This document shows positions 24,440-33,336 of a stretch of 64,000 nucleotides of DNA, piece after piece. Below the pieces are notes generated by a model, which was given only the letters and a program-made list of their open reading frames with translations, searched no databases and was not told the origin of the DNA. The translations under genes and the position numbers were made by a program. The first letter of the stretch is position 1. Every line of letters starts with the position of its first letter. Source of the DNA: JAZRYE01 sp045600585 (GTDB taxonomy: Bacteria; Bacillota_I; Bacilli_A; RFN20; CAG-826); NCBI GenBank assembly GCA_045600585.1, contig JAZRYE010000032.1, forward strand, positions 25,213 to 89,212, read 5' to 3'.

Positions 24440-24829
24440 TTAAAGAGTGTCAACGTCAGTAACGTCTGGTTCAATTTCGTCGCCTGATTCAGATTCTTTT
24501 GGTTCTTCAAAGGCAGCGTTATATTCCTTATCTTCTTCCTCTTCTTCTTCGTCATCATCTGCAGCTTCAACATCGCTATAAACGTCTTTCATATCAATGT
24601 GAACTTTGTCGAATGTGTGACGTGTTCTTAAATCCCATGAGTTTTCACCTAATGTAACAAATCTTCCGTCTAACATTAAGTTTGTGTAGAAACGTGAAAC
24701 TTTTGAATCAGCTGTTTCTTTGTCAAAGCCTGCTTGTTCACAGACATAAGCCCACATTTCAGCAAAACTAACTGGGCCTTCTTTTTTGCTTACATATTCG
24801 TAAGCGATTTCAATTAATGATTTTGGCAT
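24440..24829 (-). CDS. rpoE: DNA-directed RNA polymerase delta subunit
   Basis: RpoE (delta) binds RNA polymerase in Firmicutes, increases specificity and helps recycling. The 129-residue protein has the N-terminal HARE-HTH-like domain (about residues 1-75; SFAEMWAYVCEQAGF, NLMLDGRFVTLGENSWDLR) and the characteristic very acidic disordered tail (DDDEEEEEEDKE). AAGGAGG precedes its ATG. It lies between argS and nrnA in a six-gene operon, which ties its level to translation and RNA turnover genes. Confidence 0.95.
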   Translation of the reverse strand: MPKSLIEIAYEYVSKKEGPVSFAEMWAYVCEQAGFDKETADSKVSRFYTNLMLDGRFVTLGENSWDLRTRHTFDKVHIDMKDVYSDVEAADDDEEEEEEDKEYNAAFEEPKESESGDEIEPDVTDVDTL

Positions 24830-24847
24830 AGTATTTTCCTCCTTGCC

Positions 24848-26467
24848 TTACATATGTACTGGTGCGCTTACACCAATTAGAGTTAATGCATTTTTCATCA
24901 CTTGTTGAGCAGCTTTACAAAGCGCTAAACGAGATGAAGAGACCTCTATATTATCTCTATCAATAACACGGCATTCTGTATAGAAAGCGTGTACTAATTC
25001 AGCTAAGTCATGGATGTAGTTTGTAATTTTGAAAGGAGCTCTTTCTTTTGCAGCATCCGCGACAACGCTAGGGAAACTAGCGATATGTTTCAATAATGCT
25101 TTTTCACTTTCTTTTTCAAGCTTTGGAGCATTAATATCAAGTTCAATATCCTTGCCTTGTTCTAAGATAGAACATAATCTAGCATGAGCATATTGAGCAT
25201 AATAAACTGGGTTATTTGAACTTTGTTCTTTAGCAAGGTTCATATCGAAGTCAAGGTGAGCACTTTGTGCGCGCATTGCGAAGAAATATCTCATAGCGTC
25301 AACACCAACTTCTTCACAAATATCGTGAAGAGTAATTGCATCGCCTTTTCTCTTACTTGCTTTAAATTCTTGGCCATCTTTAATGAATCTAACCATTTGA
25401 ATTAATTCAATTTCTAATGCTTCTGGTTTATATCCATGCATCATAAGGGCAGATTTCATACGATTGATATAGCCGTGATGGTCAGCGCCTAAAACATCAA
25501 TTAATTGATCGAATCCTCTCGACATCTTATTAACGTGATAGCAAATATCTGGCATAAAGTATGTATAATCACCATCACTCTTTTGAATAACTCTATCTTT
25601 ATCATCTAAGAATGCAGTTGTTTTTAAATACAAAGCATTGTCTTGTCTATATGTGTATTCTTTTAAGAATTCGATTTCTTTTTCAATAGCGTCTTGGCCT
25701 CTAATCTTCTTTTCAGAAGAGAAGACATCGAAGTGAACTCTAAATGTTGTTAAGTGATCGATAATTCTATCGAGTTCAACTCTCATACCTTTTTCTTTGA
25801 AGTATTCAAGAACGTTTTCTCTTTCTAAGACTTTATCGCCTTCTTCTTTTATGATTTGTTCAGCGATTTCTTTAACATCTTCCCCATGATATCCGTCTTC
25901 AGGTAATTCAAATGGCATACCTAAAAGTTCTTTATATCTTTCTCTAACAGATTCACCTAGGTGAGTAATTTGAACACCAGCATCGTTAATGTAATATTCT
26001 CTTGTTACATCGTATCCAGCAAATTCTAAGATACGGCATAATGAATCACCATAAGCAGCGCCTCTTGCTGTTCCAACGTGAAGTAATCCTGTAGGATTAG
26101 CAGAAACGAATTCAACATCGACTTTAAAGTTTTTCTTTGGAGAAGAACCAAATTTATCTCCATCTTCAATAACTTTCTTAACAATTGATGTTAATGAGTC
26201 ATTCTTCATGAAGAAATTGATAAAGCCAGGACCAGCAATTTCAATTTTTTCAATACCTTCCATATCAATTGTTGAAATTATTGCATTAGCAACATCTCTA
26301 GGAGCTTTAGCAAATAAACGGCATAATTTCATTGCAGCGTTAGTTGCATAGTCACCATGAGTTGTATCTTTACTATGTTCAATGATAATGTCGTTAAGGG
26401 CAACTTCATGACCAAGTGCTTTAAAGGCATTTTGTAGTTTTATTTTTAATGAATCAACAATGTCCAT
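24848..26467 (-). CDS. argS: Arginyl-tRNA synthetase
   Basis: ArgS charges tRNA-Arg. The 539-residue class I synthetase has the HIGH-type signature GLLHVGTARGAAYGD near residue 118, the LGADHHGY segment near residue 330, a KMSKS-like FKASKRKGD near residue 372 and the anticodon-binding DALR domain at the C-terminus (NPVYYAQYAHARL). AAAAGGAG precedes the ATG. There is no T-box, and it is expressed within the ychF-ispF-argS-rpoE-nrnA-cysQ operon. Confidence 0.97.
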   Translation of the reverse strand: MDIVDSLKIKLQNAFKALGHEVALNDIIIEHSKDTTHGDYATNAAMKLCRLFAKAPRDVANAIISTIDMEGIEKIEIAGPGFINFFMKNDSLTSIVKKVIEDGDKFGSSPKKNFKVDVEFVSANPTGLLHVGTARGAAYGDSLCRILEFAGYDVTREYYINDAGVQITHLGESVRERYKELLGMPFELPEDGYHGEDVKEIAEQIIKEEGDKVLERENVLEYFKEKGMRVELDRIIDHLTTFRVHFDVFSSEKKIRGQDAIEKEIEFLKEYTYRQDNALYLKTTAFLDDKDRVIQKSDGDYTYFMPDICYHVNKMSRGFDQLIDVLGADHHGYINRMKSALMMHGYKPEALEIELIQMVRFIKDGQEFKASKRKGDAITLHDICEEVGVDAMRYFFAMRAQSAHLDFDMNLAKEQSSNNPVYYAQYAHARLCSILEQGKDIELDINAPKLEKESEKALLKHIASFPSVVADAAKERAPFKITNYIHDLAELVHAFYTECRVIDRDNIEVSSSRLALCKAAQQVMKNALTLIGVSAPVHM

Positions 26468-26469
26468 AA

Positions 26470-26949
26470 TTATTCTCCTTTTTCAAGCAATAGTATGTAA
26501 GACTCGGCTTTAACTGCTTTTCCTTCACCCACACTATCGAGTCCTTCATTAGTGCCGGCTTTAACTGATACATTATTAATATCAGTATTAAGCAATAACG
26601 CGATATTCTTTCGCATATCAAGGATATAATCCTTTAACTTTGGTCTTTCCAATGTGATTGAAATATCAACATTGCCAACCTTATAGCCTCTCTCATCCAT
26701 CATTTTAACAATAGCTTTAACGATGAGAGATGAATCCATGTTAAGTGTCTCTTCACTTGTATCTGGGAAATGTTTTCCTAAATCACCTAGTGCAAGAGCA
26801 CCGAGAATTGATTCACCAAGTGCGTGAAAAACGACATCTCCATCACTATGTGCTAACTCACCAAATGTTGATGGAACATCGATTCCACCAAGCATGAGTT
26901 TGCGTTCTGGAACTAATCTATGTATGTCACTAGCAAATCCAATTCTCAT
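26470..26949 (-). CDS. ispF: 2-C-methyl-D-erythritol 2,4-cyclodiphosphate synthase
   Basis: IspF cyclises CDP-methylerythritol 2-phosphate in the MEP pathway. The 159-residue protein shows the zinc site SDIHRL near residue 8, the conserved ELAHSDGDVVFHAL with HSDGD near residue 34, and the C-terminal KAGTNEGLDSVGEGKA loop. Its ATG begins directly after the ychF stop, and argS follows 2 nt after its own stop. IspD is encoded separately at 16485-17144. Confidence 0.96.
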   Translation of the reverse strand: MRIGFASDIHRLVPERKLMLGGIDVPSTFGELAHSDGDVVFHALGESILGALALGDLGKHFPDTSEETLNMDSSLIVKAIVKMMDERGYKVGNVDISITLERPKLKDYILDMRKNIALLLNTDINNVSVKAGTNEGLDSVGEGKAVKAESYILLLEKGE

Positions 26950-28059
26950 TTATTTCTTTACGTTGAATCTGAAGAACATGCAATCACCATCTTTTGGATA
27001 GTAACCTTTTCCTTCAGTTCTCACCTTTCCTGCTTCTTTAGCAGCGGCTTCACTACCATATTCTTTAATAGCGGTATAAGGATATACTTCTGCACAAATA
27101 AATCCTTTTTGGAAATCGGTATGGATGACACCAGCGCATTCAGGAGCACTCATGCCATTTGTAAATGTCCAAGCGCGACATTCATCACTACCGACAGTGA
27201 AGAATGTTGATAGATTTAATAATCTATAAGTTGCTTTAATTACTCTTTCAAGACCAGATTCTTTAATGCCGAGATCTTCTAAGAATAATTCTTTTTCTTC
27301 TGGAGGTAATTGTGAGATTTCACTTTCAATTTCTGCAGAAACAGGAATTACTTCGTTTCCTTCTTCTTTTGCATATGCAACTACCTTTTGATAGTTAGAA
27401 GCATTTTCAATATTTGTTAAGTCACCTTCACTGACATTAGCAACATAGATGATAGGCTTCTTTGTTAATAAATGATAGCTTTTAGCGAATAATTCTTGTT
27501 CTTCTGTTAAACGAACAACTCTAGCTGGTCTACCTTCTAATAAGACTTCCTTGATTGGAGAAAGAATGCTCATTTCTAATACTGATTCTTTATCTTTTAA
27601 AATACGAGCCTTGTTTTCAATCTTATCAATTCTTTTTTGGACAGTATCTAAGTCTGCCATAACAAGTTCAAGATTGATGATTTCAATATCTCTAATTGGA
27701 TCAACGCTTTCTTCAACGTGAACGATATCAGGATTTTCAAAGCATCTAACAACTTCGACAATCGCATCGCATTCTCTAATATGTGCAAGGAATTGGTTAC
27801 CAAGACCTTCACCGTGAGATGCACCTTTAACTAAGCCAGCAATATCATAGAATTCAACAGTTGCAGGAATTTTTCTTTCTGGTTTAAAGATATTAACTAA
27901 ATTATCAAGTCTTTCATCCGGAACGTTAACAACACCGGTATTTGGGTTGATAGTAGCAAATGGATAATTTGCCGCTTCAACGTGTGAATTTGTAATTGCG
28001 TTAAATAATGTTGATTTTCCAACATTAGGTAATCCGACAATTCCAGCTTTTAATCCCAT
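26950..28059 (-). CDS. ychF: Ribosome-binding ATPase YchF
   Basis: YchF/OLA1 is an Obg-family P-loop protein that prefers ATP and associates with ribosomes. The 369-residue protein has the G1 loop GLPNVGKSTLFNAIT, a G3 DIAGLVKGASHGEGLG, and the altered G4 NVSE typical of the ATP-preferring group. A coiled-coil insert lies around residues 130-165 and a C-terminal TGS domain ends with FRFNVKK. It leads the operon, with a good promoter at 28094-28122 and a GAGG ribosome site. Confidence 0.96.
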   Translation of the reverse strand: MGLKAGIVGLPNVGKSTLFNAITNSHVEAANYPFATINPNTGVVNVPDERLDNLVNIFKPERKIPATVEFYDIAGLVKGASHGEGLGNQFLAHIRECDAIVEVVRCFENPDIVHVEESVDPIRDIEIINLELVMADLDTVQKRIDKIENKARILKDKESVLEMSILSPIKEVLLEGRPARVVRLTEEQELFAKSYHLLTKKPIIYVANVSEGDLTNIENASNYQKVVAYAKEEGNEVIPVSAEIESEISQLPPEEKELFLEDLGIKESGLERVIKATYRLLNLSTFFTVGSDECRAWTFTNGMSAPECAGVIHTDFQKGFICAEVYPYTAIKEYGSEAAAKEAGKVRTEGKGYYPKDGDCMFFRFNVKK

Positions 28060-28093
28060 AATAAATAACCTCGACGAGCAATTCGCACGTTAT

Positions 28094-28122
28094 ATTATAT
28101 GGTAATTAATAAAAATTACCAA
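28094..28122 (-). promoter_or_regulatory. Promoter of the ychF operon
   Basis: On the minus strand TTGGTA (28117-28122), a 17-nt spacer and TATAAT (28094-28099). Confidence 0.75.
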
Positions 28123-28132
28123 CATTATTTAC

Positions 28133-30934
28133 TTATCTAAGCAATCCATCTAATGGATTAAGGGAATTCATTTTAGAAGAAATAGCAAAGGAAGATAATA
28201 GAAAAATCGTTAAAGCAAGAAGAAACATTAGTAGGATTGATAAAGGGTTAAATGTAAAAGAGGAGGTTGTTGATAAAGCGCTAGAAATAGCTAAATTTGA
28301 GACGAAAGACATGCCGATTATTTCTATGCTGGAAAGAAGAAAAGAAATAAGACACATCAACATTGAATGAGAGTATAAAAATTTTCTTGCTTCCTTCTTA
28401 TTTATTCCAAGACATCTTGCTAAAGAAATCTCCCTTTTTCCTTCCAATATATGTAAATAATTACATATCGATAACAATAATGTTGAAATTATTGTTGCAA
28501 TAATTGAGAAAATTATCATCGCAATTGCTACGTATTTACACACCTCATCAACGCTTTCATTGATGTCAGAAAGAGGATTGATTATTTGATATTTTGGAAA
28601 CGATTTTTTAAGCGATTTTATCGTGAGTTCACTACTAGATTCGTCATTCATATTAAAGGCAATATCGGTTACTCCTAAAAAGAAGGATGAAACTCCTAAT
28701 CGTGATTGGTAAAAAGCAATCGTCCAATCTTCATCATGATAAATTATCGATTTATCCGAATTAATTATTCCTGTAATTTTTAAAGGAATGGTTTTGTAAT
28801 AATTTATTTGTTTTCCATTATCAAGAAGTCTTGTTTCTACTGTTGATGATAAATAAAGAATATCATTTTCGTTATTGCTTTTTAGCTTTTGATATAGCCC
28901 ATTTGATATAGCAATTTCATCTAATGTTTCCGGTTTACGACCGCTTAAAAGATTATCAGGAATCACATCAAAAGTTACTCCATCCTGCAAACTTCTTGAG
29001 AAATGCCCACTTTCAATTCCTTTTGGTAACTCAATTTGTTGATTGCTATTTGTTGATATAACAGAGTTTGTTTCTAATGTTTCAAAAAGAAGTTCCTCAT
29101 CAAAAGAAAAATATGTCATTTTATTAAATCCCATCATCAAACTACTTGGATAAATAGAATAGCCAGAAGCATTTCCTAAAATTGATGTAGTCAAATTTGA
29201 TGATGATTTATGGAAATATTCTAAGTATCGAAGCGGAATTGTATTTAAGTGATTCGAAAAGAAAAGCACTCTTCTAATGTCCTTTGTTTCTTCACCTAAT
29301 AGTAACCACGGATAATGTGTTTTATTTGCAATCTCTAAGATATATGGATCGAACATCTCATCATATCTTGCTAAATGGAGGAATTCATCAATATTATCTT
29401 TTAGATAAAAATAGACAATTTTACGCATCATCCAGGGATATTCTGGATTGGTAACATCATTATCTAATGTTGGGAAACGCATCCTTTCTTCAAGCATGTA
29501 TTGATTCCACATATGATTGCTATGAATGATGCCGGGTTTTTTTGAAAGAGTAAAACCCACCATTCTCACTAATTGTTGATCGCTATAAGTCCAAGAATTA
29601 TTAGCTAAATCAAAATACATATAAATAGAGTTAGATTCTAAATATTCCGATAAAGAAGATACTGTTCGTACTATTCTTAATGAATAACAAATTTCTTCTA
29701 TCATCGATATTGTTAAAGAAAGAACGACTTCATCTTCTTCTAATCGTGTTATTTCTCGAGGGTATATTTGTTCGTTATTCTGATCAAGCCACTCGAATTC
29801 ATTAACGTGTCGGATAGAAAACCCTTCAATCGGGGTGTAACTACCACTTCTATCCAAAACCAACGCATTAGCATCAGGAAAAAATTCTTCAAAATTAGCA
29901 ATATAATCCACTCCCACATCTATGATGTAATCACTATATTTATGTTTAATGTCTATAGCCTCATAATATGAGCCAGAGTATTGGCCAAATATTTTTGAAT
30001 AATCTTCTTTCGTTGATACCATAATTCGCGACTGATCAATTAACGAAGCATAGGCTGATTTGATGTTTGAAGAAATAGAACTAGATAAAGATATGGCGAT
30101 ACCAACTCCAATTAAGCCCAAAGAAGTGACAATATTGCATATTAAAGTTCTCCACTTCTTTGCTTTGATGGAATGATATGTATGGCGGAATAAAAATGAA
30201 GAAGGAATACTTTGTTTCTTGTTAGAAAAAGCATTCTTTAATATAGGCAAATACGCTTCATGTTTGTGATGTTCTTTATAAGAAACTTTATCTATTTTGC
30301 CATCTTTCATTTCAATGATGATGTCCGCATATTTCTTTGTTAGATCTATATCGTGAGAAACGATGATAACTAAAGAAGAAAGAGATACTTTTTCTAAGAT
30401 ATCCATAATCTCGATAGATGTTTTACTATCAAGAGCGCCTGTTGGTTCATCTGCTAAAATGATGGATGGGTCATTAACTAACGCTCTTGCTATGGCAACA
30501 CGTTGTTTTTCTCCACCAGATAATTTCTTAGTTATTTTCTTTTCATAGCCGTCTAGACCAACCAAGCCTAATAAATCTTCACACTTTCTTTTCTTACGAG
30601 ATTCTTTGATGTTTGATATCGTATCAAGCGGAAGCAAGACATTATCATAGACTGTTTCATTATCATATAGCTTAAAATCTTGAAAAACAAAACCGAAATT
30701 TCGTAAACGGAAATCAGATAAATCATTATCGTTCATGTTTTCTAAATGTTTATTATTTATCGATATACTTCCCTCATAATCTAATAAGCCGGAAATGCAG
30801 TTTAATAATGTGGTTTTGCCACTTCCTGATGCCCCATAAATCACGACTAAACCATATCTAGGTAAAGATATATTAATATCTTTTAATATGTGATTATTTC
30901 CGTATCGTTTATTTAATTTACTAATCTTAATCAT
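28133..30934 (-). CDS. ABC transporter with fused ATPase and FtsX-type permease (933 aa)
   Basis: A MacB-like half transporter with its ATPase fused N-terminally. The ABC domain (about 1-220) has Walker A GASGSGKTT, the KLSGGEKQR signature, Walker B ILADEPTGALDS and an IIVSHD switch. A first membrane helix lies near residue 265. A very large extracytoplasmic region of about 500 residues follows, then three C-terminal helices (about 790-925) with an FtsX permease core. It overlaps the 719-residue partner as ATGA. The two probably heterodimerise and use mechanotransmission to export or extract a peptide or lipid. The substrate is unknown. Confidence 0.85.
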   Translation of the reverse strand: MIKISKLNKRYGNNHILKDINISLPRYGLVVIYGASGSGKTTLLNCISGLLDYEGSISINNKHLENMNDNDLSDFRLRNFGFVFQDFKLYDNETVYDNVLLPLDTISNIKESRKKRKCEDLLGLVGLDGYEKKITKKLSGGEKQRVAIARALVNDPSIILADEPTGALDSKTSIEIMDILEKVSLSSLVIIVSHDIDLTKKYADIIIEMKDGKIDKVSYKEHHKHEAYLPILKNAFSNKKQSIPSSFLFRHTYHSIKAKKWRTLICNIVTSLGLIGVGIAISLSSSISSNIKSAYASLIDQSRIMVSTKEDYSKIFGQYSGSYYEAIDIKHKYSDYIIDVGVDYIANFEEFFPDANALVLDRSGSYTPIEGFSIRHVNEFEWLDQNNEQIYPREITRLEEDEVVLSLTISMIEEICYSLRIVRTVSSLSEYLESNSIYMYFDLANNSWTYSDQQLVRMVGFTLSKKPGIIHSNHMWNQYMLEERMRFPTLDNDVTNPEYPWMMRKIVYFYLKDNIDEFLHLARYDEMFDPYILEIANKTHYPWLLLGEETKDIRRVLFFSNHLNTIPLRYLEYFHKSSSNLTTSILGNASGYSIYPSSLMMGFNKMTYFSFDEELLFETLETNSVISTNSNQQIELPKGIESGHFSRSLQDGVTFDVIPDNLLSGRKPETLDEIAISNGLYQKLKSNNENDILYLSSTVETRLLDNGKQINYYKTIPLKITGIINSDKSIIYHDEDWTIAFYQSRLGVSSFFLGVTDIAFNMNDESSSELTIKSLKKSFPKYQIINPLSDINESVDEVCKYVAIAMIIFSIIATIISTLLLSICNYLHILEGKREISLARCLGINKKEARKFLYSHSMLMCLISFLLSSIEIIGMSFVSNLAISSALSTTSSFTFNPLSILLMFLLALTIFLLSSFAISSKMNSLNPLDGLLR

Positions 30935-33039
30935 TCGCTCATCAACTCCTCTTTAATAGATACCTTTTTCGAGAAAGAAATAGGTAAATATGTAGACAAA
31001 ATAGAAACAGCAAAAGTAGAAATAGTTAAAAGAATTGGTAAGAAGAATCGATGTGATAAAAATGAATCAAATGGAATATTGATTAAAGAAGAAAATCCTG
31101 AGAATAAATAGATTACTTTATTCACTAGAGGGGTTAACAAAATCGATATCAATAGAGAAATAACTAATGCAATTAATCCAATAAAAACGTTCTCATATAT
31201 ATAGATGCTTGTAATATCATCCTCACTACTACCTAGTGAAGAAAGAATTGCACTTATCTTTTTATCTTCCGAATAAGAAGAAAAAGAAACAATTCCTAAT
31301 ATCAAAATAGTTCCTAGTAAGGCAATAACCAAAAAAGCATCCATACCGATAGTTGCAGCTTTAACTAAATCAAGAAGCGCGCCACCGATAGTTAAAGCAT
31401 TAGAAGAATAAGAAAAAGGGGAAGATAGGTTGTTTGAAATTTCTTCAATTTTTGCATAATTATGGTAATCATTAATAAAAGCTTTGATTTGATAGCTTGA
31501 TAATTGATCATTATTGGAAATAGAAGCTATATAGTCATACCAAGTAATGAAATCTTCTTTATAAGAAGAAAGGTTATTCATTATCGTATTTTGTAATAAA
31601 TCAATAAGTGAGACATAAGGATAATAAATTTTTGGAGAGGAAAGAAAATTCATTTCATCTACCACTCCCACTATTTTCACTTCTTTTTCATAGACAAAAT
31701 AATCACTGATATAGGGGCGTTCGTTATCACCTGTAAAATAATTAACTTCTTTACTGTAATAAAGATGCAAATAGGTGTTAAGTGGAGAGAATTTATATTT
31801 TTTATTTAATAAGTTATAGCAGGTCTTATTTATTACTACTTCTTTTAAAGAATCAGTGGTTGGAATATATCCATCGATTAATAAAGAAGAATCAACGTAG
31901 TTATCTAAATATGAATAAATAGGATAATAAAATATCTCTTCAATTTCTTCTTCATCATGTTTAGTCTCTAACGACATAGGAACAAGGGAAGAATAATCAT
32001 AGGTAAAAGTAAAATCAGGATAATTATTTTCGATATGTTCAATCTCTTCTTTACTTGGTCTTGTCATCTCTACCATAGATAAAGGCGAGCCTTCAATTTT
32101 ATGGCTGATTTCTTTGGAAATAGAACCAACTCCATAATCAAATTGTTTTGTTATTTCTTGTTTTAAAGAAGGAGTTGCTCCAGAAGAAAAACCAATGATT
32201 AGTAATGAAGAAGATAGACCAATGACAAGAGAAATAATTGATATGAGATTTCTTTTAAATCTCTTTTTAAAATTAGATTTTGTCAGGTGGTTAATATAAT
32301 AGTCATTGTGCTTTCTTTTGGCGTTGTTAATCTTTAAATCAATTTCTTTAATTTTGTGGACCATTTTATCTTCTTTAATAGTTCCGTCTTTTAAAGTAAT
32401 TATTCGATCTGCATATAAAGAAGCAAGCTCATCATTATGAGTAATGACAATTACGAGCTTTTTCTTGCTCTCTTTCTTTAATAAATCCATTGTAATTAGT
32501 GAATTTTGACTATCTAACGCTCCTGTTGGTTCATCGGCAAGAATTACTTCAGGATTATTGATTAAGCTTCTTAAAATGGCTATTCTTTCTTTTTCTCCAC
32601 CAGAGAGGTATTTAACCTTTTGGTTATATAACTTTTCACTAAATCCTATATCCTTTAATAATATTAATGCTTTGTTTTTTGCGTCCTTATATGAGCATCC
32701 GTTTATTAAAGAAGGAAGCATGACATTAAATAAACTAGTTTCATTATCTAAAAGATGATAATGCTGAAAAATAATTGAGATATGTCTTTTTCGATAATCG
32801 TTTCTTTTTCTTTTTCTATATTTCGTTATATTTTCATTATTGAAATAAATATCACCTTTTGTAGGATTATCGATTAAAGAAAGCATGTTTAATAAAGTTG
32901 ATTTGCCACTTCCAGATTTGCCTTTAATTACTACTAGACCATTATTTGGTAAACAAAATGATACGTCCTTTAAGGCGTATTTTTCTTTTCCATCTTTCTC
33001 TTTATATAGTTTTGTAATGTGTTCAATTCTATAAAGCAT
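30931..33039 (-). CDS. ABC transporter with fused ATPase and FtsX-type permease (702 aa)
   Basis: The second fused half transporter. The start at ATG 33039 (MLYRIEHITKLY) gives a normal ABC N-terminus; an upstream in-frame extension is hydrophobic and unsupported. The ATPase (about 1-215) has Walker A GKSGSGKST, YLSGGEKERIAI, and ILADEPTGALDS. One helix near residue 260, an extracytoplasmic stretch of about 280 residues, then three C-terminal helices complete the FtsX-type permease. Its TGA stop overlaps the partner's ATG, showing that TGA is a stop here. No clear Shine-Dalgarno precedes the start. Confidence 0.82.
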   Translation of the reverse strand: MLYRIEHITKLYKEKDGKEKYALKDVSFCLPNNGLVVIKGKSGSGKSTLLNMLSLIDNPTKGDIYFNNENITKYRKRKRNDYRKRHISIIFQHYHLLDNETSLFNVMLPSLINGCSYKDAKNKALILLKDIGFSEKLYNQKVKYLSGGEKERIAILRSLINNPEVILADEPTGALDSQNSLITMDLLKKESKKKLVIVITHNDELASLYADRIITLKDGTIKEDKMVHKIKEIDLKINNAKRKHNDYYINHLTKSNFKKRFKRNLISIISLVIGLSSSLLIIGFSSGATPSLKQEITKQFDYGVGSISKEISHKIEGSPLSMVEMTRPSKEEIEHIENNYPDFTFTYDYSSLVPMSLETKHDEEEIEEIFYYPIYSYLDNYVDSSLLIDGYIPTTDSLKEVVINKTCYNLLNKKYKFSPLNTYLHLYYSKEVNYFTGDNERPYISDYFVYEKEVKIVGVVDEMNFLSSPKIYYPYVSLIDLLQNTIMNNLSSYKEDFITWYDYIASISNNDQLSSYQIKAFINDYHNYAKIEEISNNLSSPFSYSSNALTIGGALLDLVKAATIGMDAFLVIALLGTILILGIVSFSSYSEDKKISAILSSLGSSEDDITSIYIYENVFIGLIALVISLLISILLTPLVNKVIYLFSGFSSLINIPFDSFLSHRFFLPILLTISTFAVSILSTYLPISFSKKVSIKEELMSE

Positions 33040-33135
33040 AACAATAACCAAATAATATCTTGTGAAGAGAAGGACTTTCTTCCAAATCAATATTTAACTA
33101 GCTATAATGTACTTGGTGACATTTAGCTTTTTTGG

Positions 33136-33204
33136 CTATTTGTCATTTTTTATTTTGACGACTATTAAGAAAATCAAAATCGAGAAGATTATGATTTCTA
33201 TCAT
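33136..33204 (-). CDS. 22-residue hydrophobic peptide, copy 1 (toxin-like)
   Basis: ATG 33202-33204 is preceded by AAAGGA and encodes M-IEIIIFSILIFLIVV-KIKNDK: a short acidic start, a 13-residue hydrophobic core and a lysine-rich tail. It is homologous to the peptide at 40431-40493. Size and layout resemble type I toxins such as Ibs or Fst-like membrane peptides; no name can be given from sequence alone. The same frame is open upstream to an ATG at 33261 (41 residues), but the conserved AAAGGA supports the short form. Confidence 0.55.
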   Translation of the reverse strand: MIEIIIFSILIFLIVVKIKNDK

Positions 33205-33282
33205 CAAAGATTTCCTTTCCTTGATAACTAGATTACTGAAATTGGATTTGAGATCTCCCATTCAAAGATTGGTAGACATAAA

Positions 33283-33312
33283 AAATGCCCCCATACTTAT
33301 TTATAGGGGGCA
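33283..33312 (-). terminator. Terminator after fhs (part of mini-element copy 1)
   Basis: On the minus strand TGCCCCC pairs perfectly with GGGGGCA around a 13-nt loop and is followed by an interrupted T-run starting TTTTTT. It lies 24 nt after the fhs stop. Confidence 0.75.
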
Positions 33313-33336
33313 AATTGAATTTTTTTCTTAATTTTT

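Larger units (their letters stand above)
33117..33334 (-). repeat. Mini-element copy 1 (type I toxin-antitoxin-like)
   Basis: Read on the minus strand, this stretch is the paralogue of the plus-strand segment 40301-40512. A 55-nt 5' block matches at 49 positions and contains the hairpin TGCCCCC/GGGGGCA with loop CTATAAATAAG inside. An 80-nt stretch of equal length in both copies leads to the start codon of a short hydrophobic peptide. A 3' hairpin spans the peptide stop codon (TGACA..TAGC/GCTA..TGTCA, 33117-33145). The 5' hairpin with six T after it also serves as the fhs terminator. It occupies the gap between fhs and the ABC operon. Confidence 0.7.

Noticed and set aside
28133..33039. TGA read as tryptophan (Mycoplasma code)
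   Set aside because: TGA serves as the stop in the ATGA overlap of the two ABC genes and of ispD with the S1 gene, and genes use TGG for tryptophan.
33107..33331. 74-residue plus-strand frame over mini-element copy 1
   Set aside because: No ribosome site; it is antisense to the conserved peptide and leader, and the frame is not kept in copy 2.
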